NCBI GenBank assembly: GCA_903844135.1
Contig: CAIMSN010000091.1
Span: 18,651-82,650 of the forward strand
DNA: 64,000 nt
Origin: an uncultured Rhodospirillales bacterium
GTDB lineage: Bacteria > Pseudomonadota > Alphaproteobacteria > Acetobacterales > Acetobacteraceae
Direction: 5' to 3'
This document shows positions 47,852 to 56,771 of the stretch, one piece after another (position 1 is the stretch's first letter; the number at the start of each line of letters is the position of its first letter). The notes beneath the pieces were generated by a model. That model was not told the origin of the DNA. It saw only the letters and a list, made by a program, of their open reading frames with translations, and searched no databases. Position numbers and translations under genes: made by a program.

Positions 47852-49105
47852 ATGAGCACTCACATGACCGACCAGATCCAATATCGCCCCGCCACCCTGC
47901 TGCTGCATTCCGGCACCGAGCGCACGCCGTACGGCGAGACCAGCGAGGCGATGTTCCTGACCTCCGGCTTCGTCTACGACGACGCCGAGCAGGCCGAGGC
48001 GACCTTTCTCGGCCACGTCCAGCATTACCAGTACAGCCGGTTCGGCAATCCGACGGTGGCCGCGTTCGAGCGCAGGATGGCGGCGCTCGAGGGTGCGGAA
48101 GCCTGCCGGGCAACCGCCAGCGGCATGGCCGCGGTCAGTTCGGCACTGCTGTCGCACCTGAAGGCGGGCGACCGGATCGTCGCCTCCCGGGCGCTGTTCG
48201 GGTCGTGCCACTGGATCGTGTCGACGCTGCTGCCGCGCTACGGCGTCGAGAGCGTGTTCGTCGACGGCGCCGATCGCGCGGCGTGGGAGGCGGCGCTGTC
48301 GGTTCCGACGCAGTGCGTGCTGCTGGAGACGCCGTCCAATCCGATGCTCGACATCGTCGACCTGCGCATGGTGTGCGAGTTGGCGCATCAGGCCGGGGCG
48401 ATCGTGGTGGTGGACAACGTGTTCGCGACGCCGCTGCTGCAGAAGCCGCTGGAGTTCGGCGCCGACGTGGTTGTGTATTCCTGCACCAAGCACATCGACG
48501 GCCAGGGCAGGGTGCTGGGCGGGGCGGTGCTGGGCCGGCAGGCCTGGATCGACGAGACGCTGCAGCCCTTCATCCGCAACACCGGTCCGGCGATGTCGCC
48601 GTTCAACGCCTGGGTGCTGCTCAAGGGCATGGAGACGCTGAGCCTGCGCGTCACCGCGATGACCCGCAGCGCCGAGACCGTGGCAGGTTTCCTGGCCGCG
48701 GCGCCCGGCGTGTCCAGGGTCTGGTATCCGTCGCGCGCCGATCACCCGCAGAGCGCGCTGGCGATGCGGCAGATGAGCGACGGCGGCACGCTGGTGGCGT
48801 TCGAGGTCGCCGGCGGCAAGCCGGAGGCGTTCGCCTTCATGAACGCGCTGCGGCTGATCGCGGTCTCGAACAATCTGGGCGACAGCCGCTCGATGGTGAC
48901 CCACCCCGCGACCACCACCCACATGAAGATCGGCGCCGCGGAGCGCGCGGCGCTGGGGATCACCGACGGCGTGATCAGGTTGTCGGTCGGTCTCGAGGAC
49001 GTGCGCGACCTGACCGACGATCTGGCGCGGGGCCTGGCGGCGATCGCGGCGCCCGGGGTCGCACCGCTGGCCGCCCCGCCGGCGGCCGGATTGGCCGCGG
49101 AATGA
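47852..49105 (+). CDS. metZ: O-succinylhomoserine sulfhydrylase MetZ
   Basis: This 417-residue PLP enzyme of the Cys/Met-metabolism family makes homocysteine directly from O-acylhomoserine and sulfide. The opening ATLLLHSGTERTPYGETSEAMFLTSGFVYD is typical of MetZ rather than MetB/MetC. The PLP lysine is in VVYSCTKHIDGQGRVLGG; SRFGNPTV, ETPSNPML and DNVFATPLLQKPL are further family stretches. ATG 47852 or ATG 47864 could be the start; neither has a strong ribosome site. A SAM-II riboswitch precedes it, tying it to methionine supply, and it is the functional partner of metX-metW at 36-37 kb. Confidence 0.92.
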   Translation: MSTHMTDQIQYRPATLLLHSGTERTPYGETSEAMFLTSGFVYDDAEQAEATFLGHVQHYQYSRFGNPTVAAFERRMAALEGAEACRATASGMAAVSSALLSHLKAGDRIVASRALFGSCHWIVSTLLPRYGVESVFVDGADRAAWEAALSVPTQCVLLETPSNPMLDIVDLRMVCELAHQAGAIVVVDNVFATPLLQKPLEFGADVVVYSCTKHIDGQGRVLGGAVLGRQAWIDETLQPFIRNTGPAMSPFNAWVLLKGMETLSLRVTAMTRSAETVAGFLAAAPGVSRVWYPSRADHPQSALAMRQMSDGGTLVAFEVAGGKPEAFAFMNALRLIAVSNNLGDSRSMVTHPATTTHMKIGAAERAALGITDGVIRLSVGLEDVRDLTDDLARGLAAIAAPGVAPLAAPPAAGLAAE

Positions 49106-49136
49106 TTCAGGGAACAGTGGCGATGAAGGGTTGGCC

Positions 49137-49613
49137 ATGAAGGATCGGGACCGCATGCCGCCGAGCATGACCGTCGAGACCGACCTCGCCGGCGACGGCG
49201 AGGATTCGCGGCCGAGCGCGTTCGTCCATACCACCCGGAACATCCGGGTCGGCGTGCGCGCGGCCTATCTCGAGGACCAGTCGCAGCCGGACGAGCGCCA
49301 GTTTCTCTGGGCCTACCGGATCAGGATCGAAAATCTCGGCGGCGAGACGGTCAAGCTGATGCGGCGGAGCTGGCACATCACCGACGCCAACGGCCGCACC
49401 GAGCACGTGCAGGGCGAGGGGGTGGTCGGCGAGCAGCCGCAGCTCGGCCCCGGCGAGGCGTTCGAATATACCTCCGGCACCCCGCTCGGCACGCCCAGCG
49501 GCTTCATGGCCGGTCACTATCAGATGAGTGTGATCGGATCGACCGAGCGTTTCGACGTGATCATCCCCACCTTCAGCCTCGACAGCCCGCATCAGCCAGG
49601 CATCGTGCACTAG
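49137..49613 (+). CDS. apaG: ApaG (Co2+/Mg2+ efflux-associated) protein
   Basis: This 158-residue protein of a single DUF525/ApaG domain has VHTTRNIRVGVRAAYLEDQS, FLWAYRIRIENLGGETVKLMRRSWHITDANGRTE, GEGVVGEQPQLGPGEAFEYTSGTPL and FMAGHYQMSV. The beta-sandwich fold resembles fibronectin type III. Enteric ApaG mutants show altered cobalt resistance, but the molecular function is not settled. ATG 49137 follows AAGGG with good spacing, 31 bases after metZ, so it probably shares the metZ transcript and thus the SAM-II control. Confidence 0.95.
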   Translation: MKDRDRMPPSMTVETDLAGDGEDSRPSAFVHTTRNIRVGVRAAYLEDQSQPDERQFLWAYRIRIENLGGETVKLMRRSWHITDANGRTEHVQGEGVVGEQPQLGPGEAFEYTSGTPLGTPSGFMAGHYQMSVIGSTERFDVIIPTFSLDSPHQPGIVH

Positions 49614-49640
49614 CGACCGGACGAGACATCAAGCAGCATT

Positions 49641-50279
49641 ATGGATCATATCAGCGAGACGACCCCGGTTCCCGAGCCTGGGACCACCGGGCGCCCTTCC
49701 CGCGACGAGGCGGAAGCCGCCGTTCGTGTGCTCCTGCGCTGGGCCGGCGAGGACCCGCTCCGCGAAGGGCTGAAGGATACGCCGCGCCGCGTGGTGAAGT
49801 CCTACGACGAGTTCTTCCAGGGCTATGTCGACGATCCGGTGGCGATGCTGTCGCGGACCTTCGCCGAGGTCGAGGATTACGACGAGATCGTCCTGCTGCG
49901 CGACATACGCTTCGAGAGCCATTGCGAACATCACATGGTGCCGATCATCGGCCGGGCGCATGTCGCCTATCTGCCGCGGCATCGGGTGGTCGGCATCAGC
50001 AAGCTGGCCAGGGTGGTGGACGTCTATGCGCGCCGGCTGCAGATCCAGGAGCGCCTGACCGCGCAGATCGCCAACACCATCGACCAGGTGCTGCAGCCGC
50101 ACGGCGTGGCGGTGATCCTGGAGGCCGGCCACCAGTGCATGAGCACGCGCGGCGTGCATCGCCCCGGCGTCTCGATGGTGACCAGCCGCATGCTCGGCGT
50201 CTTCCGCGACAATTCCGACACCCGCAAGGAACTGCTCGCCATGCTCGCCCGCCCCGGCGCCGCAAGCCCCTTCGAGTAG
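49641..50279 (+). CDS. folE: GTP cyclohydrolase I
   Basis: This 212-residue enzyme opens the imidazole ring of GTP to 7,8-dihydroneopterin triphosphate, the first step of folate (and related pterin) synthesis. Zinc ligands are in place: [10 protein letters not shown] (Cys and His) and [16 protein letters not shown] (Cys). Other landmarks: [48 protein letters not shown] and [12 protein letters not shown]. It starts 27 bases after apaG and is the last gene before a repeat-rich 320-base spacer. Confidence 0.97.
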   Translation: MDHISETTPVPEPGTTGRPSRDEAEAAVRVLLRWAGEDPLREGLKDTPRRVVKSYDEFFQGYVDDPVAMLSRTFAEVEDYDEIVLLRDIRFESHCEHHMVPIIGRAHVAYLPRHRVVGISKLARVVDVYARRLQIQERLTAQIANTIDQVLQPHGVAVILEAGHQCMSTRGVHRPGVSMVTSRMLGVFRDNSDTRKELLAMLARPGAASPFE

Positions 50280-50320
50280 AGAACCCCGCCTCCCCTCCCC
50301 ACTCGACAAAGAAGCCGCCC

Positions 50321-50556
50321 GAAGGCGCGCGCAGCGCCGCCGCCCGCACCGCGTCCACGGGCACGGAGAGACCGGTCGGGAGACCGCGCGAAGGCGCGCG
50401 CAGCGCCGCCGCCCGCATTGCGTCCTCGGGCACGGAGAGACCGGTCGGAAACGTGGCCTGGCGAGTCAGAGGCGGCGCGCCAGCGACGCCGGCCGCGGAC
50501 GAAACGCGAGCACCGGAGCGCAGCGGCCTCCAGGCCGTGAGCACCGGAGCGCAGCG
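50321..50556. repeat. Repeat-rich spacer with two direct-repeat families
   Basis: The 321 bases between folE (50279) and the cyclase gene (50601) hold no convincing gene. A ~59-base unit occurs twice at 69-base spacing (50321-50379 and 50390-50448), both reading GAAGGCGCGCGCAGCGCCGC at the start and GAGAGACCGGTCGG at the end. Further on, the 18-mer GAGCACCGGAGCGCAGCG appears twice (50508-50525, 50539-50556) around an inverted GCCTCCAGGC. The region looks like a nest of REP-type elements. Short frames crossing it are composition artefacts. Confidence 0.75.
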
Positions 50557-50600
50557 ATCCGCCCGCGGATGACCGCCAGGCCGCGTTTACGCCCGGTCTC

Positions 50601-53540
50601 TCAGGTGAGGGCGTCTTCGTCGGCGATGACCATCCGATCGCGGCCGTCGGCCTTGGCGCGATACAGCGCCTTGTCCGCGCGGCCGATGAGGGTCTTCCAG
50701 TCGTCGACGTCGCGCGAGCGGGTCGCGCCGATGCTGCAGGTGACGCGGATCAGCTCGTGGTCGGCGACGAAGCCGCGCCCGCAGATCGCCTGGCAGAGTT
50801 CCTGCACGCGCGCGAAGGCCTGACGGTCGCCGTCCTTGAGCATGATAAGGATCTCCTCGCCGCCATAGCGTCCGGCAAACTCGTCCGGCGCCAGCTCGGC
50901 CTTCAGCCGGCGACCGATCTCCTTGAGGATGTCGTCGCCGGTCAGATGACCGAACCGGTCGTTGATGGCCTTGAAATGGTCGACGTCGAGCAGGCCGATC
51001 ACCGGCTGCGCGGTCCGGCCCGGATCGCCCAGCAGCGTCATCAGCCGGTACTGGATCTCGCCACGCGTCAGCAAGCCGGTCAGGCTGTCGCGGGCCTGCG
51101 CCTCGCGCAGTTCGCTGGTGCGCAGATCGACGGCGCGCTGCAGCACGTCGCGGCGATGGTCGTTGTAGAGGTCGCGCAGGCGCAGCAGGCCGTAGAGGGC
51201 GGCGGCGGCGATCGCGGCGTAGGCGACCTGCAGCGGCCACCACAGCCACCAGGGCGCGCGCATCCGGATCATCACCGAGACCGGGGCGGACGTCTCGTGC
51301 GTCAGCGGATTGTAGGCGACGAGCTGGAAGGTGTGATGGCCGAACGGGACCGACGGGTAGCGGGCGAAGCCGGTATCGGTATCGGCCCAGCCGCTATCGA
51401 CGCCGTCGAGCTTGTAGCGGAAGCGCATGACGGCGTCGGCCTTGAAGTCCAGCGTACCGAACTGGACGGTCAGAGGCTCGCGCGAATAGGCGACGGCGCG
51501 TTCGTGGAACAGCGCGTCGCCGAGATGCACGGTGGCGATCACCGGGTGCAGCGACGACCGCGCGAACAGGGCTTCCGGATGCAGGAGATGCGACAGGCCG
51601 CGGCTGGTGCCGATCCACATCGACCCGTCGGGATCCTCCAGCAGGCTTGCCTGGTCGATATCGTTGGAGACCAGCCCGACGCTGCGGTCCGCGGAGACCC
51701 AGCTCCGGCCGTTATAGACCGAGATGCCGAGATCGGTGCCGACCCAGAGCCAGCCCCGGTGATCGACCAGCAGGCCGACGATGCTGTTGGAGACGATCTC
51801 CGGCGGTTCGAACTGCTGCATGCCGGCGACGCGGCCGCCTTCGATCCGCAGACGGTACAGGCTGCCGGCGGCCCCGCCGATCCACAGCGTCTGCGGATCG
51901 GCGATCGCCAGGACCAGCGGATCGAAATCCGGCTGCGGCCAGGCCGTCCGGATCGTCTCGACCGAGCCGTCCAGCCCGACATGCTGCAACGTGGCCGCCG
52001 ACAGGATCCACAGGCTGCCATCGGACGCCACCGCGCCGTCATCGATGGATCGCGTGAGCCCGGGCAGGCCGATCGGGTCCGACGGCGCCGTGTCGGCGTG
52101 CTCGATGATCCTGACGCCGCCCTGCGTCAGCAGCCAGAGACGGCCATCCTTGCCGGGCAGGATCTGGTTGACCGGAGGCATTGGGACATAGCTCGTCTGG
52201 CCGGTCGCGATCGTGGTGCGGGAGACGCCCCTGGCGCCATCGGAGCGCCAGAGATGTCCGCCGCGATCGGCGTAGATCGCGAACGTCGCCCCGCCATAGA
52301 CCTGGCCCGGGCGGCTCGCGTCCTGGCCCCTTCCCGGCTCCGGTTCGAGCGCGTCGGCGCCGCCGTCGGTCGCCACCCAGAGCGGCCCCCCGGGTTGCCG
52401 GCTCATCTGCCAGACGGCGTCGCTGGACAGCCCGTTATCGGCGCTTCGATTGCACCACAGACCGTATCCCACGGCACGCTCCACGCCGTGCCCGGTCGCG
52501 CCGAGCCAGAGATTGCCGGCGCGATCGAAGAACACGGTCTTGATCGGACCCTTCGGCGCATCGGTCGCCTGGAGCAGATTGTTCCAGGTTCCGTCGTGCT
52601 GGACGATTAACCCGTCGGCCGACTGCGTCAGCAGGTCCTGGTTCGGTGCTTCCACCAGGATCAGCTGCCTGGGCCGGAGAGCGTAGATGCCGCCCTGGCC
52701 CGGCAGGGCGGCGGTGGCGACGCGGCGGCTACCGGGATCGAGATCGGCGATCAGGGTTTGCGACCGGGCCGCGACATGGCCGTCCGACCGGACCACGATC
52801 GCGAGCCACGGCGTCGCCGGCAGGCCGTCCGCGGCACCGTAGCAGACGCGGTCCGCGTTGCGGACCCGACAGAGCCGGCCGTCGGCGGTGCCGACCCACA
52901 CCGCCGCATCGCCGTCGGGTGCCAGCGAAACGATTTTGCCGGCATCGATCGGCCAGTCCAGCAGACCGTCGATGCGGCGGATCTCGGACGGCCCGGCATC
53001 GCGTCCGGATCCCTGGACGTGTGTATCGACGAAGGCGAGAAAACCATCGTTCAGCAGGATGGCGCCGGTCCGCCAGGCGACCATCCGCCCCGGGCCGTCG
53101 TCGAACAGGGCGCCGATCCTGGAGTGTGCCAAGCGAAAGCTGAGGAAGCGCGGCGATCCGGCGAGATCGGGCTGGGCCCGGGACACATAGATGCGCGACC
53201 GGTAGCGAACGACGACGTCGCGGTTCCTGGTGAAGACGAGGTCGTGCACCACGCCGCCATCGGAGAGTCCCTGTTCGGGACCCAGATTGAAGAACCGGCG
53301 ACCGTCATAGCTGAAGAGCCCGTGCTCGGTGCATGCAAAGAGATAGCCGGCGAAGTCTTGCTTGATGCACGCGGGATTGACGTCGCTGAGACCATCGCCG
53401 GGGCCGTAGGACCGGAACGGCGTCTGTTGTGCGAGACAGGTCGGAATCCGGAAGATGCAGAACAGCACGAGCGCGATGGCTGCGTAGCGCAGGCACGACA
53501 CGCCGGATTTCGGCTTCGTCAGGCATCGGGCGGCTCTCAT
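50601..53540 (-). CDS. Periplasmic-sensor diguanylate cyclase (beta-propeller + Y_Y_Y + GGDEF)
   Basis: This membrane-bound signalling protein has about 979 residues: a signal peptide (CLRYAAIALVLFCIFRIPTC), a large periplasmic region with two-component-regulator propeller repeats (FDRAGNLWLGATGHGVERA, VDHRGWLWVGTDLGISVYNG, EDPDGSMWIGTSRGLSHL), a Y_Y_Y domain (FRYKLDGVDSGWADTD through FGHHTFQLVAYN), one transmembrane helix (WLWWPLQVAYAAIAAAALYGLL), and a cytoplasmic GGDEF domain with an active-type GGEEI in FAGRYGGEEILIML. It should make c-di-GMP in response to a periplasmic ligand, often carbohydrate in propeller sensors. Start 53540 is uncertain; GTG 53573 is the alternative. Confidence 0.9.
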   Translation of the reverse strand: MRAARCLTKPKSGVSCLRYAAIALVLFCIFRIPTCLAQQTPFRSYGPGDGLSDVNPACIKQDFAGYLFACTEHGLFSYDGRRFFNLGPEQGLSDGGVVHDLVFTRNRDVVVRYRSRIYVSRAQPDLAGSPRFLSFRLAHSRIGALFDDGPGRMVAWRTGAILLNDGFLAFVDTHVQGSGRDAGPSEIRRIDGLLDWPIDAGKIVSLAPDGDAAVWVGTADGRLCRVRNADRVCYGAADGLPATPWLAIVVRSDGHVAARSQTLIADLDPGSRRVATAALPGQGGIYALRPRQLILVEAPNQDLLTQSADGLIVQHDGTWNNLLQATDAPKGPIKTVFFDRAGNLWLGATGHGVERAVGYGLWCNRSADNGLSSDAVWQMSRQPGGPLWVATDGGADALEPEPGRGQDASRPGQVYGGATFAIYADRGGHLWRSDGARGVSRTTIATGQTSYVPMPPVNQILPGKDGRLWLLTQGGVRIIEHADTAPSDPIGLPGLTRSIDDGAVASDGSLWILSAATLQHVGLDGSVETIRTAWPQPDFDPLVLAIADPQTLWIGGAAGSLYRLRIEGGRVAGMQQFEPPEIVSNSIVGLLVDHRGWLWVGTDLGISVYNGRSWVSADRSVGLVSNDIDQASLLEDPDGSMWIGTSRGLSHLLHPEALFARSSLHPVIATVHLGDALFHERAVAYSREPLTVQFGTLDFKADAVMRFRYKLDGVDSGWADTDTGFARYPSVPFGHHTFQLVAYNPLTHETSAPVSVMIRMRAPWWLWWPLQVAYAAIAAAALYGLLRLRDLYNDHRRDVLQRAVDLRTSELREAQARDSLTGLLTRGEIQYRLMTLLGDPGRTAQPVIGLLDVDHFKAINDRFGHLTGDDILKEIGRRLKAELAPDEFAGRYGGEEILIMLKDGDRQAFARVQELCQAICGRGFVADHELIRVTCSIGATRSRDVDDWKTLIGRADKALYRAKADGRDRMVIADEDALT

Positions 53541-53643
53541 GATCGCGTTGATGCAGCCTTGATCGGGATTCACTCGAGCAACTGAACCAACGCGCCAAAT
53601 CTACCCGTCCAGCACTGGCAATACTGCCTATACGGGTCCCGAG

Positions 53644-53674
53644 ACGCAACGCTTAAATCGTTAGACTGTTGCGT
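53644..53674. promoter_or_regulatory. Inverted repeat upstream of a small ORF
   Basis: ACGCAAC (53644-53650) and GTTGCGT (53668-53674) are perfect 7-bp arms 17 bases apart in an AT-richer patch, immediately before the AAGGAG at 53681-53686. It has the spacing of a dimeric regulator site. It could serve the small rightward ORF or the leftward cyclase gene. Confidence 0.35.
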
Positions 53675-53690
53675 TATCGCAAGGAGATTG

Positions 53691-53828
53691 ATGATCATCG
53701 AAGCGGGCCGCACCGGGCCCGACCCGGAAACGCGCCCGGCTGGTCTGGGAAGGCGCCGCGCCCGGGCGGCGCCTTCGCTCGGTATCGCTCGGTCGGACCG
53801 CGCGACGACCGCCGAGCCCGTCTCCTAG
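53691..53828 (+). CDS. Possible 45-residue small ORF
   Basis: An ATG with a near-ideal ribosome site (AAGGAGATTG directly before it) opens a 45-codon frame ending TAG at 53826-53828, starting MIIEAGRTGPDPETRPAGLG. The encoded peptide is Arg/Ala-rich with no signal peptide or known motif, and the frame contains a 10-bp GC hairpin, so it could equally be a chance ORF over a terminator. Its stop overlaps the stop of the convergent repeat-protein gene. Treat it as tentative. Confidence 0.3.
   Translation: MIIEAGRTGPDPETRPAGLGRRRARAAPSLGIARSDRATTAEPVS
53750..53775. terminator. GC-rich hairpin downstream of the repeat-protein gene
   Basis: Arms AAGGCGCCGC (53750-53759) and GCGGCGCCTT (53766-53775) form a perfect 10-bp stem with a 6-base loop, about 50 bases beyond the stop of the leftward repeat-protein gene. 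It is a good candidate terminator for that transcript. Confidence 0.55.
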
Positions 53829-54322
53829 CCGACCAGCCAGGGCCACTCGTGGCGCGAGGACGGGTCGGTCACCGGGCCATCCGCCAGCGCCACAACGGTC
53901 GGCCACTCATGCCGCGAGGACGGGTCGATCACCGGACCATCCGCCAGCGCGACGGCGGTCGGCCACTCGTGGCGCGAGGACGGGTCGATCACCGGGCCAT
54001 CCGCCAGCGCGACGGCGGTCGGCCACTCATGCCGCGAGGACGGGTCGATCACCGGGCCATCCGCCAGCGCGACGGCGGTCGGCCACTCATGCCGCGAGGA
54101 CGGGTCGATCACCGGACCATCCGCCAGTGCGACGGCGGTCGGCCACTCATGCCGCGAGGACGGGTCGATCACCGGACCATCCGCCAGCGCGACGGCGGTC
54201 GGCCACTCATGCCGCGAGGACGGGTCGATCGAGGCTCCGCCGGCAACGGCGACCAAGGCAACAGCAAACACAGACGCGCGCCCGAAAAGCGTTGCGGTTG
54301 AGCGGAAGGCGACATGTCGCAT
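53825..54322 (-). CDS. Secreted protein made of seven 20-residue tandem repeats
   Basis: This 165-residue protein has a signal peptide (FRSTATLFGRASVFAVALVA, cleavage near GGA|S) and a mature part consisting almost entirely of the unit IDPSSRHEWPTAVALADGPV: six full copies plus a seventh cut short at HEWPWLVG. Copies are nearly identical; differences fall mainly at third codon positions on this strand (Gly GGC/GGT, Arg CGC/CGG, His CAC/CAT, Ala GCG/GCA), while the opposite-strand frame would change residues. This supports translation in this frame. ATG 54322 fits the signal peptide; a GTG at 54382 is possible. I know no family. It lies downstream of an S9 prolyl peptidase on the same strand, separated by 117 bases. 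Confidence 0.72.
   Translation of the reverse strand: MRHVAFRSTATLFGRASVFAVALVAVAGGASIDPSSRHEWPTAVALADGPVIDPSSRHEWPTAVALADGPVIDPSSRHEWPTAVALADGPVIDPSSRHEWPTAVALADGPVIDPSSRHEWPTAVALADGPVIDPSSRHEWPTVVALADGPVTDPSSRHEWPWLVG
53841..54230. repeat. 60-bp tandem repeat array, about 6.5 copies
   Basis: A 60-base unit repeats head to tail with no spacer drift (for example GGTCGGCCACTC recurs every 60 bases), 93-100% alike by eye. Two subtypes alternate: CGTGGCGCGAGG and CATGCCGCGAGG. The unit is a multiple of three and encodes the 20-residue repeat of the secreted protein. Continuous copies without unique spacers rule out CRISPR. Confidence 0.95.
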
Positions 54323-54439
54323 CGGAGAAACCCTATCGGTTGGAACGTTGAACACCCAACGTCCGACTACACCAGGTTTCACGATTCATCGAGAAATTTA
54401 GACAGATCTCCGCCAGATCTTTGCTGTAATAACTACAAA

Positions 54440-56668
54440 TTAACGGCTAGTTGTCTGATTTTTGATACCAAGCCCATGCATCAGGAACGCCACCCGCGCC
54501 TCGGCCACCCTGGTCCTGATCGCCGGGTCCGGGAGCTGGTGGGTGCCCGGCAGCAGCAACAGCGTATAGGGCTTGCCCGCCGCCAGGAGCGCCTGGGTCA
54601 GCTTCACGCTGTTCTCGAAATAGACGTTGTCGTCGGTCAGGCCGTGCATCAGCAGCAGCGGCCGCGACAGGCCGGACGCATAGCTCAGCACGTCGCTCCT
54701 GCGATAGCCGTCCGGGTCGGCCTGCGGCGTTCCCAAATAGCGCTCGGTATAGGCGGTGTCGTAATCGGCGAAATCCACCACCGGCGCCCCCGCCACGCCG
54801 ACCTTGAACAGGTCGGGCCGGCGGATCGTCGCCATCGCCGTGAAATAGCCACCGAACGACCAGCCGGTGACGCCGACCCGGTCCATGTCCATCTCCGGGA
54901 ACCGCTTGCCGAGCGCGGCCAGCCCATCCGCCTGGTCGGCGAGCGGCAGATCGATCAGGTCGCCCTTGGTGGCGCGCTCCCAGTCATGGTCGCGGCCGGG
55001 GGTGCCGCGTCCATCGAGACTGGCGACGATGAAACCCTGGTCGGCCAGGCATTGATCCTCGAGGAAACGGTCCGGCGCGTGCTCGACCATCTTCACGCCC
55101 GGACCGGCATAGACCGACAGCACCACCGGGTAGCGACGCCCGGCGACGAAACCGGTCGGACGCACCAGCAGCGCATCCATCGCCGCCGCGCCGGCGGTGG
55201 TGAAGGCGATCGCCGCCGGCCGCGCCGGCTGTTCCGCGACCGACGGCACCGACGCCAGCGCCCGTCCCTGGGAATCGCGCGCGATCGCCGACGCGCTGCC
55301 GTCGGCGCCGTCGAAACTGTCGACCAGGATGCGCGGCGCATCGGCGACGGCGCCGGCGGCGAACCGCGCCTGATGCAGGCCGGGCGCGGTGGAGAGCGGC
55401 GTGGCCTGACCGGTGGCGAACGAGAGACGCTCGATCTCGGTGCCGATCCGGTCGGGCGAGACGGTGATCACGGCAGAGTCGGCGTCCGCGTCGGCCAGCG
55501 ACAGGTAGTGCGGCCCGCTCTCCGCATAGCTCCGGTCGAGCGTGCCGTCGGCGCGGCGGCGCTGCAGCACCCAGCGATCCTTGTGCTCGGTCGCCCACAG
55601 GAAGCCTGACCCGTCCGGCAGCCAATGCGGCATCGGCAGGTCGCCCTGGTCGGCCCGCGTGCCGGGTCCGACCGGCGCGATGTCGATCCAGGCTGGATCG
55701 GTCTCGGTCAGCAGCGTCGCGGTGTGCCCGGTGGCCGGATCGACCGCCAGCACGCGCTGTTCGGTCTCGGCCCGGTTCATCACCACCAGCGACAGACGGC
55801 CCTTGCCCTCCGGCCAGACGACGCGGACCAGATAGGGATAGGCCTCCGAATCCCAGTCGACCTTGCGCGGCGTGCCGCCGTCGCGCGCCACCAGCATCAG
55901 CGACAGGCGGGCATTGTCGGTGCCGGCGCGCGGATACCGGAACATGGTCGGCGGCGTCGCGGGATGTTCCGGATCGGCGATGTAGTGCCGCTCCACCAGG
56001 CTGGTATCGGCGACCTCGTAGAGCAGGGTCCGGCTGTCGGGCGACCACCAGCTTCCGTCCGCCCGGTCGAGTTCCTCGGCGGCGGCGAATTCGGCCACGC
56101 CATGGGTCAGGGTCTCCGAGCCGCCCCGGGTGAGCCTGGTATCGCGGCCGGTCTCCAGGGCGACCACATGCAGGTCGTTGTCGCGGACCGCGGCGACGAA
56201 CCGCCCGTCCGGCGACAGGCGCGGCGCGATCCAGCCGCTGCCCGGCACCGGCGTTTCCCGGCCACTGGCGGGATCGACCCGCTCCAGCCGATCCGCCTGG
56301 GTGGCCAGCAGCGTCCGTCCGTCGCGCGACCGGGCGAAATCGGTGATGCCGGTCAGGGTCATGCGGGCACGCTCGCGCCGCGCCTTCTCCTCCACCGAGA
56401 GATGCTCCGGCCCGCTCGCCGGCCTCGCCAGCTCGGTCACCGCCCTGGTGGCCAGATCCAGCCGATACAGATGCAGTTGCGTGTCGCGCGGACCGCTGCG
56501 CAGGAACAGGACCGAACGCCCGTCCGGGGTCGGCTGCGCATGGACCGGACGGCCGAGCGTGTCGTTCCGGGTGGCGGCGAGCTGGGCGAAACAGCTCTCC
56601 GCGGCGAGCGCCCCACTGGACGCCGATGCCGCGAGCAGGCCGAGCAGGCCGAAACCGAAACCACGCAT
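54440..56668 (-). CDS. S9-family prolyl peptidase (DPP-IV-like), exported
   Basis: This 742-residue enzyme has an N-terminal signal peptide (RGFGFGLLGLLAASASSGALA), an eight-bladed propeller region (about 40-480) and a C-terminal alpha/beta-hydrolase domain. The catalytic triad is visible: Ser604 in VTGWSFGGYF, Asp in LLLMHGLTDDNVYFEN and His in LLPGTHQLPDP. The order and the GWSFGGY motif fit the DPP-IV (S9B) subfamily, which removes dipeptides after an N-terminal X-Pro. ATG 56668 or ATG 56686 may be the start. It is divergent from a TonB receptor with a Zur-type palindrome between them, and precedes the repeat-protein gene. Confidence 0.9.
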   Translation of the reverse strand: MRGFGFGLLGLLAASASSGALAAESCFAQLAATRNDTLGRPVHAQPTPDGRSVLFLRSGPRDTQLHLYRLDLATRAVTELARPASGPEHLSVEEKARRERARMTLTGITDFARSRDGRTLLATQADRLERVDPASGRETPVPGSGWIAPRLSPDGRFVAAVRDNDLHVVALETGRDTRLTRGGSETLTHGVAEFAAAEELDRADGSWWSPDSRTLLYEVADTSLVERHYIADPEHPATPPTMFRYPRAGTDNARLSLMLVARDGGTPRKVDWDSEAYPYLVRVVWPEGKGRLSLVVMNRAETEQRVLAVDPATGHTATLLTETDPAWIDIAPVGPGTRADQGDLPMPHWLPDGSGFLWATEHKDRWVLQRRRADGTLDRSYAESGPHYLSLADADADSAVITVSPDRIGTEIERLSFATGQATPLSTAPGLHQARFAAGAVADAPRILVDSFDGADGSASAIARDSQGRALASVPSVAEQPARPAAIAFTTAGAAAMDALLVRPTGFVAGRRYPVVLSVYAGPGVKMVEHAPDRFLEDQCLADQGFIVASLDGRGTPGRDHDWERATKGDLIDLPLADQADGLAALGKRFPEMDMDRVGVTGWSFGGYFTAMATIRRPDLFKVGVAGAPVVDFADYDTAYTERYLGTPQADPDGYRRSDVLSYASGLSRPLLLMHGLTDDNVYFENSVKLTQALLAAGKPYTLLLLPGTHQLPDPAIRTRVAEARVAFLMHGLGIKNQTTSR

Positions 56669-56771
56669 GACCACCCCGTATCGCATCCGGCTTTCGTCGT
56701 TCCATCTTGGCCGCACGCTGGCAAGGCCGGCGTCGCCTGCAATCGCACTGGACATCCCGACGATCCTGCCC

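Noticed and set aside
49996..50544. Minus-strand 182-residue frame over folE and the repeat spacer
   Set aside because: It is produced by repeat sequence and folE antisense; no ribosome site or motif.
53841..54230. CRISPR-like array
   Set aside because: The 60-bp units are contiguous with no unique spacers, and no cas gene is present.
53669..54301. Plus-strand frame through the 60-bp repeats
   Set aside because: Repeat differences change residues in this frame (LMP/LVA, T/A), whereas they are mostly synonymous on the minus strand, which also has a signal peptide.
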